A stretch of DNA of 64,000 nt from Alphaproteobacteria bacterium MarineAlpha12_Bin1 (GCA_002937505.1 PTJY01000004.1:1-64000); one strand, 5' to 3'; positions 8,586 through 17,175 are shown, counted from the first letter of the stretch. Notes: generated from the letters alone by a model not told the origin. A program made the numbers and translations.

Positions 8586-9164
8586 TTAGCTTAGAACTGC
8601 ATCTCTGAATCTGTTCTTCAAAAAAACTCCATCAGTGGAAGGTAAAATTTTTGGTGGTGTCTCTTGTCTCACTTTAATGTTAGCGAATGTAGGCCCCTTG
8701 CCCAAATCAAGGGTCTGGGAAAGTTCTTTTACTTTTTCAAGGTTAAATACATCATCTATAACGTTAAGGGAGCATGCGCGGGCTATCGCATTCAAGTCTA
8801 TTCCGTTAGCGGTAGCAGTAGGTTGAGCACCCGTTTCACCATAAATTTCGTTGTCCAAAACAACAATAGACAAATTTTTTGGTGCTTGAGAACCAACTGT
8901 TGTTAATGCTCCTAGGCCCATTAATAAATCACCATCACCTGTAATAACTAATACTGGTTTATTTGGCTGAGCTATCGAAAGTCCCAAGGCAACCGGAACA
9001 GAGCCTCCCATGGCACCCCATAAATAAAAGTTTTTTTCATTGTCTCCTGCAGCGGCGCAGTCATAAGTCGCAGAGCCAAGCCCTGAAACGACCAATAGGT
9101 CATTTCTCTCGTCTAAGAGGCATTTAACTACTTCTCTTCTATACAATGGCTGGTTAGAAATCAT
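8586..9164 (-). CDS. TPP-dependent decarboxylase, C-terminal (beta) subunit, sulfopyruvate/phosphonopyruvate decarboxylase type
   Basis: 192 residues containing only the TPP pyrophosphate-binding domain. The Mg/TPP motif begins GDGDLLMGLGALTTVG and ends near VVLDNEIYGETG; the GETG line is characteristic of ComE, the beta subunit of sulfopyruvate decarboxylase, and of phosphonopyruvate decarboxylases. It needs the alpha subunit encoded four bases upstream for a complete active site. The reaction expected is decarboxylation of a 3-carbon 2-oxoacid carrying a sulfonate, phosphonate or similar group to the 2-carbon aldehyde. Which acid is used is not visible. Confidence 0.87.
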   Translation of the reverse strand: MISNQPLYRREVVKCLLDERNDLLVVSGLGSATYDCAAAGDNEKNFYLWGAMGGSVPVALGLSIAQPNKPVLVITGDGDLLMGLGALTTVGSQAPKNLSIVVLDNEIYGETGAQPTATANGIDLNAIARACSLNVIDDVFNLEKVKELSQTLDLGKGPTFANIKVRQETPPKILPSTDGVFLKNRFRDAVLS

Positions 9165-9168
9165 GACT

Positions 9169-9723
9169 TTATTTTTCTATAAACTCTTTGCGCCCAATAA
9201 GACGCTGAGAAAGTAAAATAGCGACAGCCTTAGAGCTATCAAATGCGAGTTTGAGCCCTGCATCTATTGTTTCGACAACATCTTCTTGATGATCTATAGC
9301 ATGGACTACAAATCCGGATAGCCTAAGAATTTCAACAGTGTTTTGTCCCATTTGCACCTGCCAGGGATTAAATTCTCCCCACTGTCCTCGCATAGTAATT
9401 AAGGTAACAAAGGGAATCCGACACTCCGTTATTAGAGAAAACATGTTTACACAATTTCCAACACCGCTTGATTGCATAAGCATCAGCCCACGATCACCTC
9501 CAAGCCAAGCGCCCGACAAATGTGCAACACCTTCTTCTTCGGTGCTCACGACAATTGTTTCTAAACCTCTATCACTGTGACACTGGTTTATTAGAGACGA
9601 ATGCCCCGAATCAGGAACATAAACAACTTGTCTAATGAAGTGTTTATGCAAAAGTTCATATACAGAAATAGACCACTTAATTGAATTTTCATTTGTAAGA
9701 TCAGGATTTTGCGGTGAATTCAT
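9169..9723 (-). CDS. TPP-dependent decarboxylase, N-terminal (alpha) subunit, sulfopyruvate/phosphonopyruvate decarboxylase type
   Basis: 184 residues forming the pyrimidine-binding domain of a split TPP enzyme. The activating glutamate is in STEEEGVAHLSGAWLGG, and LMLMQSSGVGNCVNMFSL followed by TMRGQWGEFNPWQ matches ComD (alpha subunit of sulfopyruvate decarboxylase). Alpha and beta are four bases apart and surely co-translated. No sulfolactate or phosphoenolpyruvate mutase gene is nearby, so neither a DHPS/taurine-type sulfonate route nor phosphonate synthesis is proven. The gene diverges from the MFS carrier at 10024 across a 300-base spacer. Confidence 0.86.
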   Translation of the reverse strand: MNSPQNPDLTNENSIKWSISVYELLHKHFIRQVVYVPDSGHSSLINQCHSDRGLETIVVSTEEEGVAHLSGAWLGGDRGLMLMQSSGVGNCVNMFSLITECRIPFVTLITMRGQWGEFNPWQVQMGQNTVEILRLSGFVVHAIDHQEDVVETIDAGLKLAFDSSKAVAILLSQRLIGRKEFIEK

Positions 9724-10023
9724 ATGTAGTATAATTTCTATTGTTTCAAGTTATTGCCATCGGAAAATTATTACTATTATCTATTCTAAATTAATTTAAT
9801 GCCCTAAATTAAAACTAATTGAATATTACTAGACCTAGTTTGTTGGGCAGAAAAGATCACGTCAAGAACCATTGTGATTAAAGGCTATTTTATATTGTAT
9901 ATATTTAAATGTGTTTTTTGAGTTTAATAGTTTTATGTACATGTCCATAGATAAGAGCTGACATCTGTAATATGAACTCATTTTGGAATAAATTAAACTA
10001 ATCTTTTGATTGTGTAATTCTTC
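9724..10023. other. 300-base divergent intergenic region with an 8-bp inverted repeat
   Basis: No gene of any type was recognised here. It separates the minus-strand decarboxylase operon from the plus-strand MFS operon and must hold both promoters. TTAATTTA (9791-9798) and TAAATTAA (9805-9812) are exact inverted copies around ATGCCC and could be an operator for the decarboxylase operon, about 70 bases from its start; A/T richness makes this tentative. No tRNA-like clover leaf and no T-run terminator were seen. Confidence 0.4.
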
Positions 10024-11247
10024 ATGAAATCAGATGAGTTGACAAAGTCTTATAGCACCAGTTTGTGGCTAATATTATTGGTTACAATATCTGTACAGGT
10101 TTTAGCTACTTTTACTGCTTTGTCGTTGGCTGCGATTGCTCCTGAAGTGGCAACGGGTATTGAAGTGTCTCCGGAGTTGGTAGGGTATCAGATAAGCTTG
10201 CTTTACCTAGGTGCCGCCATAATGTCTACAGCAGCAGGTTATCAATTGAGGCGGTGGGGGCCAATTCGAGTTAGTCAAGCTAGCTTGATATTTTGTGCGG
10301 TAGGAGCAGCCCTAGCAATCGTACCATCACTATTATTCATTGCTATAGGGTCATTAATTATAGGATTGGGTTACGGCATGACTAATCCTGCTGCATCTGA
10401 AATGCTCTTAAGGTCTATGCCCGCTGATCGTCGAAATCTAATATTTTCAATAAAACAAACCGGAGTCCCAATAGGCGGAGCTCTAGCTGGCTTGCTGTCT
10501 CCGCTTATTAGCAAATCGTTTGGATGGCAATGGTCTCCTGCTGTTGCGGCTCTCCTTTGTATTTTACTAGTTATTTTCATGCAACCAATGCGTTCTGCCT
10601 GGGATTCAGAACGCAGGAATGGAGTCGTTCTCGAGAGGCGTGTTTTTGATGCAATTACTATTGTTTGGAGTTCAGTGCAATTAAGGTGGTTATCAATATG
10701 TGGTTTTTTCTATGCTGCTGTGCAGCTAACACTTGCTGCATTTATTGTAACTTTATTAGTTTCTGACGTTAGTTTTGATTTAATAGAGGCAGGCCTAGTT
10801 CTTGCTCTTATTCAGGTTTCTGGCGTTTTAGGTAGGGTGTTTTGGGGTTGGGTGGCTGATCAACTTGGCCATGGTTTGACTGTTTTAATGTTAACGGGGG
10901 GCATCTGCTTGATATGTGCTTTCTTTGTCATGAGCATTACGGAGTTGTGGGACAAAATAATCATTTATATTCTGTTTGTTGTGCTTGGATTTAATGCGCT
11001 AGGATGGACCGGGGTGTTTCAAGTTGAGGCTACACGTTATGCTCCGGTGGGTCAGGCAGGCGCTGTGATAGGAGGAATTACTGCACCTTCTTATATGGGG
11101 GTAATCGTTGGTCCTTCAATTTTTTCATTAGTCTATATTCTCAGTGGATCGTACACTAATAACTTTATCTTAATTGCTCTTTTTGCAACATTAGGTATGT
11201 TTTGCTTAGTTTTTGTTGGTTTGTCTAATAAAAAAAATAGTTCTTAA
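10024..11247 (+). CDS. MFS transporter, 12 transmembrane segments
   Basis: 407 residues with about 12 hydrophobic segments. The loop after TM2 reads GYQLRRWGPIRVSQ, a form of the MFS motif A, and TM4-5 carry GLGYGMTNPAASEML and KQTGVPIGGALAGLL, typical of the oxalate/formate and aromatic-acid side of the family. Inner-membrane uptake or export of a small organic acid is likely. It opens a plus-strand run with an alpha/beta hydrolase, cupin, RutD-like and RutC-like genes and is the probable carrier for their substrate. Substrate unknown. Confidence 0.9.
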   Translation: MKSDELTKSYSTSLWLILLVTISVQVLATFTALSLAAIAPEVATGIEVSPELVGYQISLLYLGAAIMSTAAGYQLRRWGPIRVSQASLIFCAVGAALAIVPSLLFIAIGSLIIGLGYGMTNPAASEMLLRSMPADRRNLIFSIKQTGVPIGGALAGLLSPLISKSFGWQWSPAVAALLCILLVIFMQPMRSAWDSERRNGVVLERRVFDAITIVWSSVQLRWLSICGFFYAAVQLTLAAFIVTLLVSDVSFDLIEAGLVLALIQVSGVLGRVFWGWVADQLGHGLTVLMLTGGICLICAFFVMSITELWDKIIIYILFVVLGFNALGWTGVFQVEATRYAPVGQAGAVIGGITAPSYMGVIVGPSIFSLVYILSGSYTNNFILIALFATLGMFCLVFVGLSNKKNSS

Positions 11248-11286
11248 TATACTAAATCTTTTTAATTAACTGAGGTCTATAAAAAT

Positions 11287-12150
11287 ATGGAAACAGTCGT
11301 TTCATTTGATTCTGATGGTTTTAAGCTATCAGGAATCATGCACACACCCGAGGACTTAAAATCTGGAGAAAAAAGTCCTGCATTCTTAATATTACATGGT
11401 TTTGGCACAAGCAAAGATGGATCAACCCCTGAAATTTTGGCAAATATGCTATGTGATTGGGGATATATTGCTCTCAGGTTTGATTTTCGTAGTTGCGGTG
11501 ATAGTGAAGGGGAAAGAGGTTTTGTTCGTTGTTTAGATCAGGTGTTAGACACTCAAAATGCTGTCTCATGGTTATCAGAACAGAATGAAGTTGATCCTGA
11601 ACGAATAGGAGTTATTGGACACAGCTTTGGAGCGGCGGTGGCTGTCTATGCAGGCGGTGTTGACAAGCGGATAGCGGCTGTTATTTCATCGTGCGGATGG
11701 GGAGATGGTGATACAAAATTTCAACTTCAACATACAGGCGAAGATTGGGATCAATTTACAAATAGTTTGGCTGAAGGAAAGAGACGCAGGGATGCAGGTG
11801 AAGCTGATCTAAAAATGTCCCGATGGGATATAGTGCCTATACCTGAACACTTACGCGGTAATATGGGTGAAAATGTGATTATGGAATTTCCATCAGAGAC
11901 AGCTCAGAGCATGTTCGATTTTCGAGCTAATGATGTCGTGTCTCAAATATCTCCTAGGCCACTACTTTTATTTCATGCCTCAGATGATTCAGTTACTCCA
12001 ACCGATCAATCATTGCAGTTATTTGAGAATGCGGGGCAGCCTACAGACCTATTACTTATTTCCGGAACTGATCATTTTCCTTTTTCAGATGACAACTCTC
12101 GTCCAAGAGATTCAGTCAAGGCTTGGTTAAACCAGTATTTTCCTGTGTAG
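11287..12150 (+). CDS. Alpha/beta hydrolase (dienelactone hydrolase / acyl-peptidase-like)
   Basis: 287 residues. Nucleophile elbow GHSFGA with Ser113, oxyanion-side HGFG (37-40), acid residue in FHASDDSVTP (Asp233 or 234) and His263 in SGTDHFPF complete a standard triad. The LRFDFRSCGDSEG line resembles the cytosolic esterase/FrsA-like group. No signal peptide. It lies 39 bases behind the MFS gene and 47 bases before the cupin and probably cleaves an ester or amide of the imported compound. Substrate cannot be inferred. Confidence 0.88.
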   Translation: METVVSFDSDGFKLSGIMHTPEDLKSGEKSPAFLILHGFGTSKDGSTPEILANMLCDWGYIALRFDFRSCGDSEGERGFVRCLDQVLDTQNAVSWLSEQNEVDPERIGVIGHSFGAAVAVYAGGVDKRIAAVISSCGWGDGDTKFQLQHTGEDWDQFTNSLAEGKRRRDAGEADLKMSRWDIVPIPEHLRGNMGENVIMEFPSETAQSMFDFRANDVVSQISPRPLLLFHASDDSVTPTDQSLQLFENAGQPTDLLLISGTDHFPFSDDNSRPRDSVKAWLNQYFPV

Positions 12151-12197
12151 GTTAATTACTAGTTGATTTAATTAAATAGAGGGAGAGGTAGAATACA

Positions 12198-12770
12198 ATG
12201 GCTACTGAAATATATACACCAACAGCAGAAGAATTAGACAAACGAATTGGAAGATTTAAAGACTTAAAACCTATGTCTACTACAGATGATTTGTCATGGG
12301 TTCCACAGAAGGCTTGGGAAGTATTTTTTGCGCAAACCATAAGCGCAGTTATCCTGGAGGACACAAAAAGTCCTTTTGGTAATGAAGCACCAATAAAAGG
12401 GGCTAATGGCTGTACCATGTTTATTTCAGAAATGCCTCCAGGGCAGGGTCCATGCTTACATGATCACAACAATACATTTGAGACCTTTATGGTTCTTCAG
12501 GGTACAATAGAATATCGAGTGGGTGATCCAATTGCTCATAAGCGTACTTTAAACAAGTGGGATGTTTTTTCTTGTCCTCCTGGTGTTTATCGTGAATTTA
12601 ATAATGTGGGAGAAGATACAGCGTTTCAGCTGACAGTCCTAACGGGACCAATTGAGAGGGATGATGTTACTATGCCGCACTCCGTATGGGAGAGGGTAAG
12701 TAAAGAATTTGGGAATGAAGTAGCTGATGCGTTTGGGGCATTAATGCCATTTGATCCTCCAAAAACTTAA
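12198..12770 (+). CDS. Cupin-domain protein
   Basis: 190 residues. Cupin motif 1 is GPCLHDHNNTFETFMVLQG, giving metal ligands His88, His90 and Glu95; motif 2 is in WDVFSCPPGVYREFNNVG. A preceding GAGAGG-type leader with GGGAGAGG at about 12180 gives a good ribosome binding site. Cupins of this layout are metal-dependent dioxygenases, isomerases or lyases, or sensors. A second cupin of the same design sits at 26584. It lies between two hydrolases and may act on the same pathway. Function beyond the fold is not visible. Confidence 0.85.
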   Translation: MATEIYTPTAEELDKRIGRFKDLKPMSTTDDLSWVPQKAWEVFFAQTISAVILEDTKSPFGNEAPIKGANGCTMFISEMPPGQGPCLHDHNNTFETFMVLQGTIEYRVGDPIAHKRTLNKWDVFSCPPGVYREFNNVGEDTAFQLTVLTGPIERDDVTMPHSVWERVSKEFGNEVADAFGALMPFDPPKT

Positions 12771-12813
12771 ACTCCTGTTGAAGGAATACGGGGAAAAGGG
12801 GAAAGGATCAAGG

Positions 12814-13596
12814 ATGCCCAAAATAAAAGCGAATGGAATAGATCATTATTATGAAATTTCTGGCAGTGGACCGCCATTGCTGCTTGTTGCTGGTATGGGT
12901 GGGACAGCCAATTATTGGGAACCACAAGTGGATTTTTTTTCCGATTATTATACGGTTATAACTTATGATCAAAGAGGCACAGGTAGAACTGAACACAGGC
13001 AAGTAAAGAATATCGACCAGTTGGCTAATGATATATTGTCTTTGCTAGATGAGCTCGGTGTTGGAACGGTAGATTTTGTCGGTCATTCGACAGGAGGAAA
13101 TATTGGCCAATCAATAGCAATTGATGATCCTAAAAGAATATCAAAATTAGTAATTTATGCCAGCACGACCTTTGGTGACCATTATCGGTCTAAAGTGTGG
13201 AGAGTGAGGCGTTCGATACTCGAAAGTCAGGGTGCAACCCTTTATGGTGATATGACTAGCATAATGCTCTACCCAGCTAAATGGATAGCAGAAAATTCTG
13301 TAGAGTTAGAACGACAACAGGAAGCCCAAAAAAACATGTTAGCTCCTGTTGAAATTATGACTAGCCGTATAGAGGCAGTTCAAAAATTTGACCGAAGGGG
13401 TGAGCTTCAAAAAATTACTAATGAGACATTAGTTCTTTGTTCTAGGGATGATATTCAAACTCCCTCTTATTTTTCAGAAGAACTTGCATCGAAGATACCA
13501 AACTCAAAGCTAATGCTCATGGATTACGGGGGACATGTTTTTTCACGTACAATGAGCGATGAGTTCAACAATCACGTATTAACGTTTCTTAAATAA
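12814..13596 (+). CDS. rutD: RutD-like alpha/beta hydrolase
   Basis: 260 residues from the ATG at 12814, chosen because AAAGGA precedes it at a normal distance and because an earlier in-frame ATG (12751) would overlap the cupin and add an unrelated leader. Similarity to E. coli RutD runs through the protein: GMGGTANYWEPQ, YDQRGTG (51-57), GHSTGG with Ser92, a YPAKW segment (YPADW in RutD), CSRDD and MDYGGHVF for the acid and His. RutD speeds breakdown of aminoacrylate/carbamate intermediates of pyrimidine degradation. RutA, RutB, RutF are absent, so here it probably serves another route that makes the same kind of reactive enamine or carbamate. Confidence 0.8.
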   Translation: MPKIKANGIDHYYEISGSGPPLLLVAGMGGTANYWEPQVDFFSDYYTVITYDQRGTGRTEHRQVKNIDQLANDILSLLDELGVGTVDFVGHSTGGNIGQSIAIDDPKRISKLVIYASTTFGDHYRSKVWRVRRSILESQGATLYGDMTSIMLYPAKWIAENSVELERQQEAQKNMLAPVEIMTSRIEAVQKFDRRGELQKITNETLVLCSRDDIQTPSYFSEELASKIPNSKLMLMDYGGHVFSRTMSDEFNNHVLTFLK

Positions 13597-13622
13597 AGTA
13601 CAACAATTAGAGAGGATTAAAA

Positions 13623-14006
13623 ATGTCACATGAAGCTATTATACCTAAAGGATCTGCTCCTCCTCTTGCACCATATTCACCAGGTGTCAAAGTGGGTAAT
13701 ACGGTATATGTATCGGGTGCTTGCTCTCTGGATGAAGCAGGCGATACCGTTGGCGTAGATGATATTAAGGCCCAGACTCGTCAAGTTCTTGAAATAATAA
13801 AGAGTGTCATTGAGGAGTCCGGAGGCCAAATGAGCGATATAGCCTTTAACCAAATATTTCTTTCTGACTATTCAAACTATAATGAAATGAATGAGGTCTA
13901 TGCGGAATATTTTCCGACAAATCCCCCTGCGAGGTATTGCATTAAAGCTGATTTGGTGAGGCCTCAGTTTTTGGTAGAAATATCTTCTACTGCCCATATT
14001 GATTAA
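13623..14006 (+). CDS. rutC: RutC-like RidA family (YjgF/YER057c/UK114) protein
   Basis: 127 residues. It follows E. coli RutC almost from end to end: IIPKGSAPPLAPYSPG, DDIKAQTRQVLEIIKSVIE, YAEYFPTNPPARYCIKADLV and VEISSTAHI. Arg in PPARYCIK and Glu near VEIS are the RidA ligand-binding positions. RutC/RidA proteins deaminate reactive enamines such as 3-aminoacrylate. Ribosome site GAGAGGA is seven bases before the ATG. It sits 26 bases after the RutD-like gene, the same pairing as in rut operons, but nothing else of that operon is in the window. Its last four bases overlap the end of the convergent EamA gene. Confidence 0.88.
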   Translation: MSHEAIIPKGSAPPLAPYSPGVKVGNTVYVSGACSLDEAGDTVGVDDIKAQTRQVLEIIKSVIEESGGQMSDIAFNQIFLSDYSNYNEMNEVYAEYFPTNPPARYCIKADLVRPQFLVEISSTAHID

Positions 14007-14881
14007 TTATTGTTTTTGAGTCCTGCTAAACCGGAAGCGGTTAATGCTCCAACAATAATTAATGCGCCAACAAATTGAAGGGGCATTAGCAGTTCTCCGA
14101 GAAAAACAAAAGCAGCAAAGAGAGTAAATAAAGGCTCAATATAAGAATACAAAGTTGCCTTTGCTGGTCCAATCATAGATATGGCAGCAAAATAACCTAT
14201 TATTCCGCAGGCATAAAAGATAGATGTACCTACGATACCTATCCAGCCATCGGTGTTTGTAGGTATTTGTGGGTCATATTTTATGAGGCTAAAAACTATA
14301 AAACAAACTGCAGCTGTTGCAACTATGTAGAATGTGACTTGCCTTGAGTCACCACTTTTTATGACACGGCTACTTATAGCCGAAACAATTGCTAAGCCTA
14401 TAGCTCCTATAAGGGCGTATAAAATCCCGACCAATGATAAGTTACTGATTTCAACGCCAAGTGTGAGTCCTAAACCACAAAATGCTACGATAGCCGCTAT
14501 AGCTGTTGTAGCAGTTAACTTTTCCCAGCCCATTAGAGCAACTATTAGGCTAGTAAATAGAGGAAAAAGGAAAAAGATTAGAATGGCTAATGATACAGAC
14601 AATATTTCTATTGCGTTTAAGATAGCAAATGAAAAGACTGCTGTTACTAAGCCAAGACATAAAGCGGGTATGGCGTCCTGTTTGGGCAATAACAGCTTGG
14701 CTCCTGTTACCCGCAATAATATCGCTAGAACAATAGTAGGTACTATGAACCGCGCTGTTGCAACGGTTAATGGGTCTGTGCCGCCAGTATAAGCTAGACC
14801 TGCCATGCTATTTGTTAACGCAAAGCTTATAGTAAAGAATAACACCAATGTTAAAGGTATAAGAGATTGGTGTTTGTTCAT
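14003..14881 (-). CDS. EamA/DMT-family transporter
   Basis: 292 residues with about ten hydrophobic segments arranged as two EamA repeats; the repeat signature 'YTGGTDPLTVATARFIVP' falls in the first half and 'ATLYSYIEPLFTLFAAFVFL' near the end of the second. This family exports amino acids and related metabolites across the inner membrane. Its stop codon overlaps the RutC-like stop. It is transcribed alone and diverges from the aminotransferase at 14998. A second EamA carrier is at 41239 and is only distantly similar. Confidence 0.88.
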   Translation of the reverse strand: MNKHQSLIPLTLVLFFTISFALTNSMAGLAYTGGTDPLTVATARFIVPTIVLAILLRVTGAKLLLPKQDAIPALCLGLVTAVFSFAILNAIEILSVSLAILIFFLFPLFTSLIVALMGWEKLTATTAIAAIVAFCGLGLTLGVEISNLSLVGILYALIGAIGLAIVSAISSRVIKSGDSRQVTFYIVATAAVCFIVFSLIKYDPQIPTNTDGWIGIVGTSIFYACGIIGYFAAISMIGPAKATLYSYIEPLFTLFAAFVFLGELLMPLQFVGALIIVGALTASGLAGLKNNN

Positions 14882-14997
14882 AATTTTTCCTTTGATTTAC
14901 AATCTAAAAAAACAAATTATTTTAATTTGATCATTTGCCTTTCACGTTAACTGCCGTAATCTAGGTAGTAAAGAACATAAATGGACTGGATTATACA

Positions 14998-15891
14998 ATG
15001 TCATCAGAACCTTTAATTTATTTGAACGGGGATATCTTAGAATATGAGGAGACTCGTATTTCTCCTTTTGATAGAGGATTTTTGTGGGGAGACGGAATTT
15101 ATGAAGTTACTCCGTGCTTTGACGGAAAACTATTTAGACTAGAAGACCACCTAGAAAGACTTTATCGTTCTTTAAAGTATGTAAGGATAGACCCAGGGGT
15201 AACTATAGAAGAAATGCACAACATAACTCTAAAAACTCTATCAGCAAATGAAGATAGACTAGAAACTGGGGGTATGTATAGATTAGGACATTGGATAACT
15301 CGGGGTATAGATAACCCTTCTACCAGTGTTCTTGAGGCTGGCCCGTCTACGGTTATGGTTTTCTTAAGGCAAGCCGACGTAACTCAAATTGCAAAGAATC
15401 AAGCTACAGGCGTTCGTCTATCAGTGACTGCTACGCGTCGTAATCCTCCTGAATGTATAGAAGCAAGGGCAAAAGTAACAAGTAAGATGAATCAAATTCT
15501 GGCAGAGTTGGACGCTGCCTCAAACGATTCACTTTCTCTTATGCTTGATATACAGGGCAATGTTGCAGAAAACTCAGTTGCTAATTTCTTTATTGTTAGG
15601 GAAGGAGTGGTAATTACCCCTCCGGAACGTAATATTCTTGAAGGAGTAACGAGGAAAGTAGTTTTGGAATTATGCGATAAACTGGGAATAGAGTTGCAAG
15701 AAAGAGATTTTACTATGTATGAGGTTGCGCAGGCGGATGAATGCTTTATTACCTCTAGTGCTGTCTGTGCAATGCCAGTGAGAGAAATCGATAGATTTAG
15801 ACCAAAGTCAGAAATTCCCGGCCCAATAAATAGTCGCCTTATCAGCGCCTTTGTAGAAGAAACGGGATACAATTTTAGAAACTACTTTTAG
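14998..15891 (+). CDS. PLP-dependent class IV aminotransferase (IlvE/D-amino-acid transaminase family)
   Basis: 297 residues. PLP Lys159 lies in EARAKVTSKMNQILAELDA and the family glutamate in NVAENSVANFFIV; the N-terminus LNGDILEYEETRISPFDRGF is the usual class IV start. The segment around the lysine and the phosphate-binding part place it nearer to branched-chain and (R)-amine/D-amino-acid transaminases than to aminodeoxychorismate lyase. It transfers an amino group to a 2-oxoacid. It stands as a single gene between two divergent or unlinked units, so substrate is undefined. Confidence 0.88.
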   Translation: MSSEPLIYLNGDILEYEETRISPFDRGFLWGDGIYEVTPCFDGKLFRLEDHLERLYRSLKYVRIDPGVTIEEMHNITLKTLSANEDRLETGGMYRLGHWITRGIDNPSTSVLEAGPSTVMVFLRQADVTQIAKNQATGVRLSVTATRRNPPECIEARAKVTSKMNQILAELDAASNDSLSLMLDIQGNVAENSVANFFIVREGVVITPPERNILEGVTRKVVLELCDKLGIELQERDFTMYEVAQADECFITSSAVCAMPVREIDRFRPKSEIPGPINSRLISAFVEETGYNFRNYF

Positions 15892-15899
15892 TCATATAG

Positions 15900-15958
15900 C
15901 AGCAATATATTAGTTATATACGTGTAGTTATATCAGCAATATATTAGTTATATACGTG
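15900..15958. repeat. 25-bp tandem direct repeat upstream of the porin gene
   Basis: The 25-base unit starting CAGCAATATATTAGTTATAT and ending ACGTG occurs exactly at 15900-15924 and 15934-15958, a 34-base period. The flanks also resemble each other (TAGTCATATAG and TAGTTATAT). The pair sits right after the aminotransferase stop and 34 to 92 bases before the porin promoter candidate. It could be a doubled binding site for a porin regulator or a simple duplication. Confidence 0.75.
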
Positions 15959-15991
15959 ATCAATAAAATCTCATCAAGGTATATTATTTCT

Positions 15992-16021
15992 TTGTTTTTT
16001 ATATTGAACATCTGTTATAAC
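15992..16021 (+). promoter_or_regulatory. Candidate porin promoter
   Basis: TTGTTT (15992-15997) and TATAAC (16016-16021) are 18 bases apart, giving a leader of about 45 bases before the porin ATG at 16072. Spacing and position are right, but the region is very A/T rich. Confidence 0.35.
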
Positions 16022-16071
16022 ATGACATATCGTAACATTTATTGAATATATTTTTTGAAAAGAGGAACATT

Positions 16072-17175
16072 ATGATTCGGTCAATTTTACTTTCGGGGAC
16101 GGCCATTGCTACCGCTTTGGTTACAACTCCTTTAATTGCTGGTTCTGTTGGGACGGGTAATAATATGAACGTCTCGCTTTCAGGCGAGGTTCGTTTTCAG
16201 GCTCATACAGTTAGTCAGGATAAGGATTCGAGTGTTCGACAGACAGGTTTTAAAACGGATGAAGCGGAAATGGCTATTTCAGCATCTAATACTTCAGATA
16301 ATGGTTTTTCATATGGGGTAGATGTCGTTTTAAACGTGAATACTGATGACACAACTAACGGTGATAAAGTTTGGGCAACAATATCAAGTGATAGTTTTGG
16401 TACACTTCAATTAGGTGACGTTGGTGGCGCTGCTGACAATGCTGGCATCGGTGGTGAAAACGTTTTGGCAGGAAGAGCGGGTTTTGATGGTGAACTGGGT
16501 GATGTATTTGATTTTGGAAGCACTTTTTTAGGAACTGGAAATGATCCAGTATCAGGGGGCGCTACAAAAATAAGCTATTACACCCCAGATATAAATGGCT
16601 TCCAACTAGGCGTTTCTTTTACACCAGATGCTGGTGCAGCAGGTGCCAGTTTTGGTGAAAAAGACAATAATGGAAGTTATGAAGACGTAATTAGTGTTGG
16701 AGCGTCTTATTCGGCTGAATTAAGTGGTGCTAATATTTCAGCAGCAGTTACGTATGAATTTGGAGAAAATGAAATAGCAACAAATGCATCAGCAGAGGCA
16801 CTAGGTGTTGGAGCAACGGCTACTTTTGGGAATTATTCTATAGGAGTTGGCTACGCTAATTTTTACGATACTGGTTTGACAACTGCAGATGTGTCCAGTG
16901 GTCAAGATGCAGGAACATGGTATAGCGTGGGTGTTGGATACGCAGCAGCTTCTTACAATGTTTCTTTAGGATATTACCAGGCGACTGTAGGAAATGGTGG
17001 TTCAGTTGGAGATTCAGTTAGTAAGGCAATTAGCATTGATGCAGACACCTCATTAGCAGATGGCTGGACACTAGCAGCAAGCGTTAGTTTTAGTGATGCT
17101 GAAAACAGGGGACGTGTTAGCGGTGACGATAATAGTGGTACATCTGTAATTATATATAATATATGGAGCTTCTAG
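16072..17175 (+). CDS. Gram-negative outer-membrane porin
   Basis: 367 residues from the ATG at 16072, which follows AGAGGAAC; a TTG 30 bases upstream lacks such a site. Residues 1-23 (MIRSILLSGTAIATALVTTP and on to LIAG) form a Sec signal peptide. The mature part starts NMNVSLSGEVRFQAH and shows alternating strands rich in Gly, Asp and aromatic residues, long loops with GGAADNAGIGGENV, and a final strand ending SVIIYNIWSF with C-terminal Phe, the BAM targeting signal. This is the trimeric general porin type common in alphaproteobacteria, letting small hydrophilic solutes into the periplasm. Followed by a strong terminator, so transcribed alone and probably highly. Confidence 0.93.
   Translation: MIRSILLSGTAIATALVTTPLIAGSVGTGNNMNVSLSGEVRFQAHTVSQDKDSSVRQTGFKTDEAEMAISASNTSDNGFSYGVDVVLNVNTDDTTNGDKVWATISSDSFGTLQLGDVGGAADNAGIGGENVLAGRAGFDGELGDVFDFGSTFLGTGNDPVSGGATKISYYTPDINGFQLGVSFTPDAGAAGASFGEKDNNGSYEDVISVGASYSAELSGANISAAVTYEFGENEIATNASAEALGVGATATFGNYSIGVGYANFYDTGLTTADVSSGQDAGTWYSVGVGYAAASYNVSLGYYQATVGNGGSVGDSVSKAISIDADTSLADGWTLAASVSFSDAENRGRVSGDDNSGTSVIIYNIWSF

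Noticed and set aside
12751-12813. Upstream start for the RutD-like gene
   Set aside because: It overlaps the cupin gene and adds residues without similarity; the 12814 ATG has a proper ribosome site.
14334-14792. 152-codon open frame on the plus strand
   Set aside because: Antisense to the EamA gene at 14003; composition and lack of motifs mark a shadow frame.
15492-15872. 126-codon open frame on the minus strand
   Set aside because: Antisense to the class IV aminotransferase, no recognisable domain or ribosome site.
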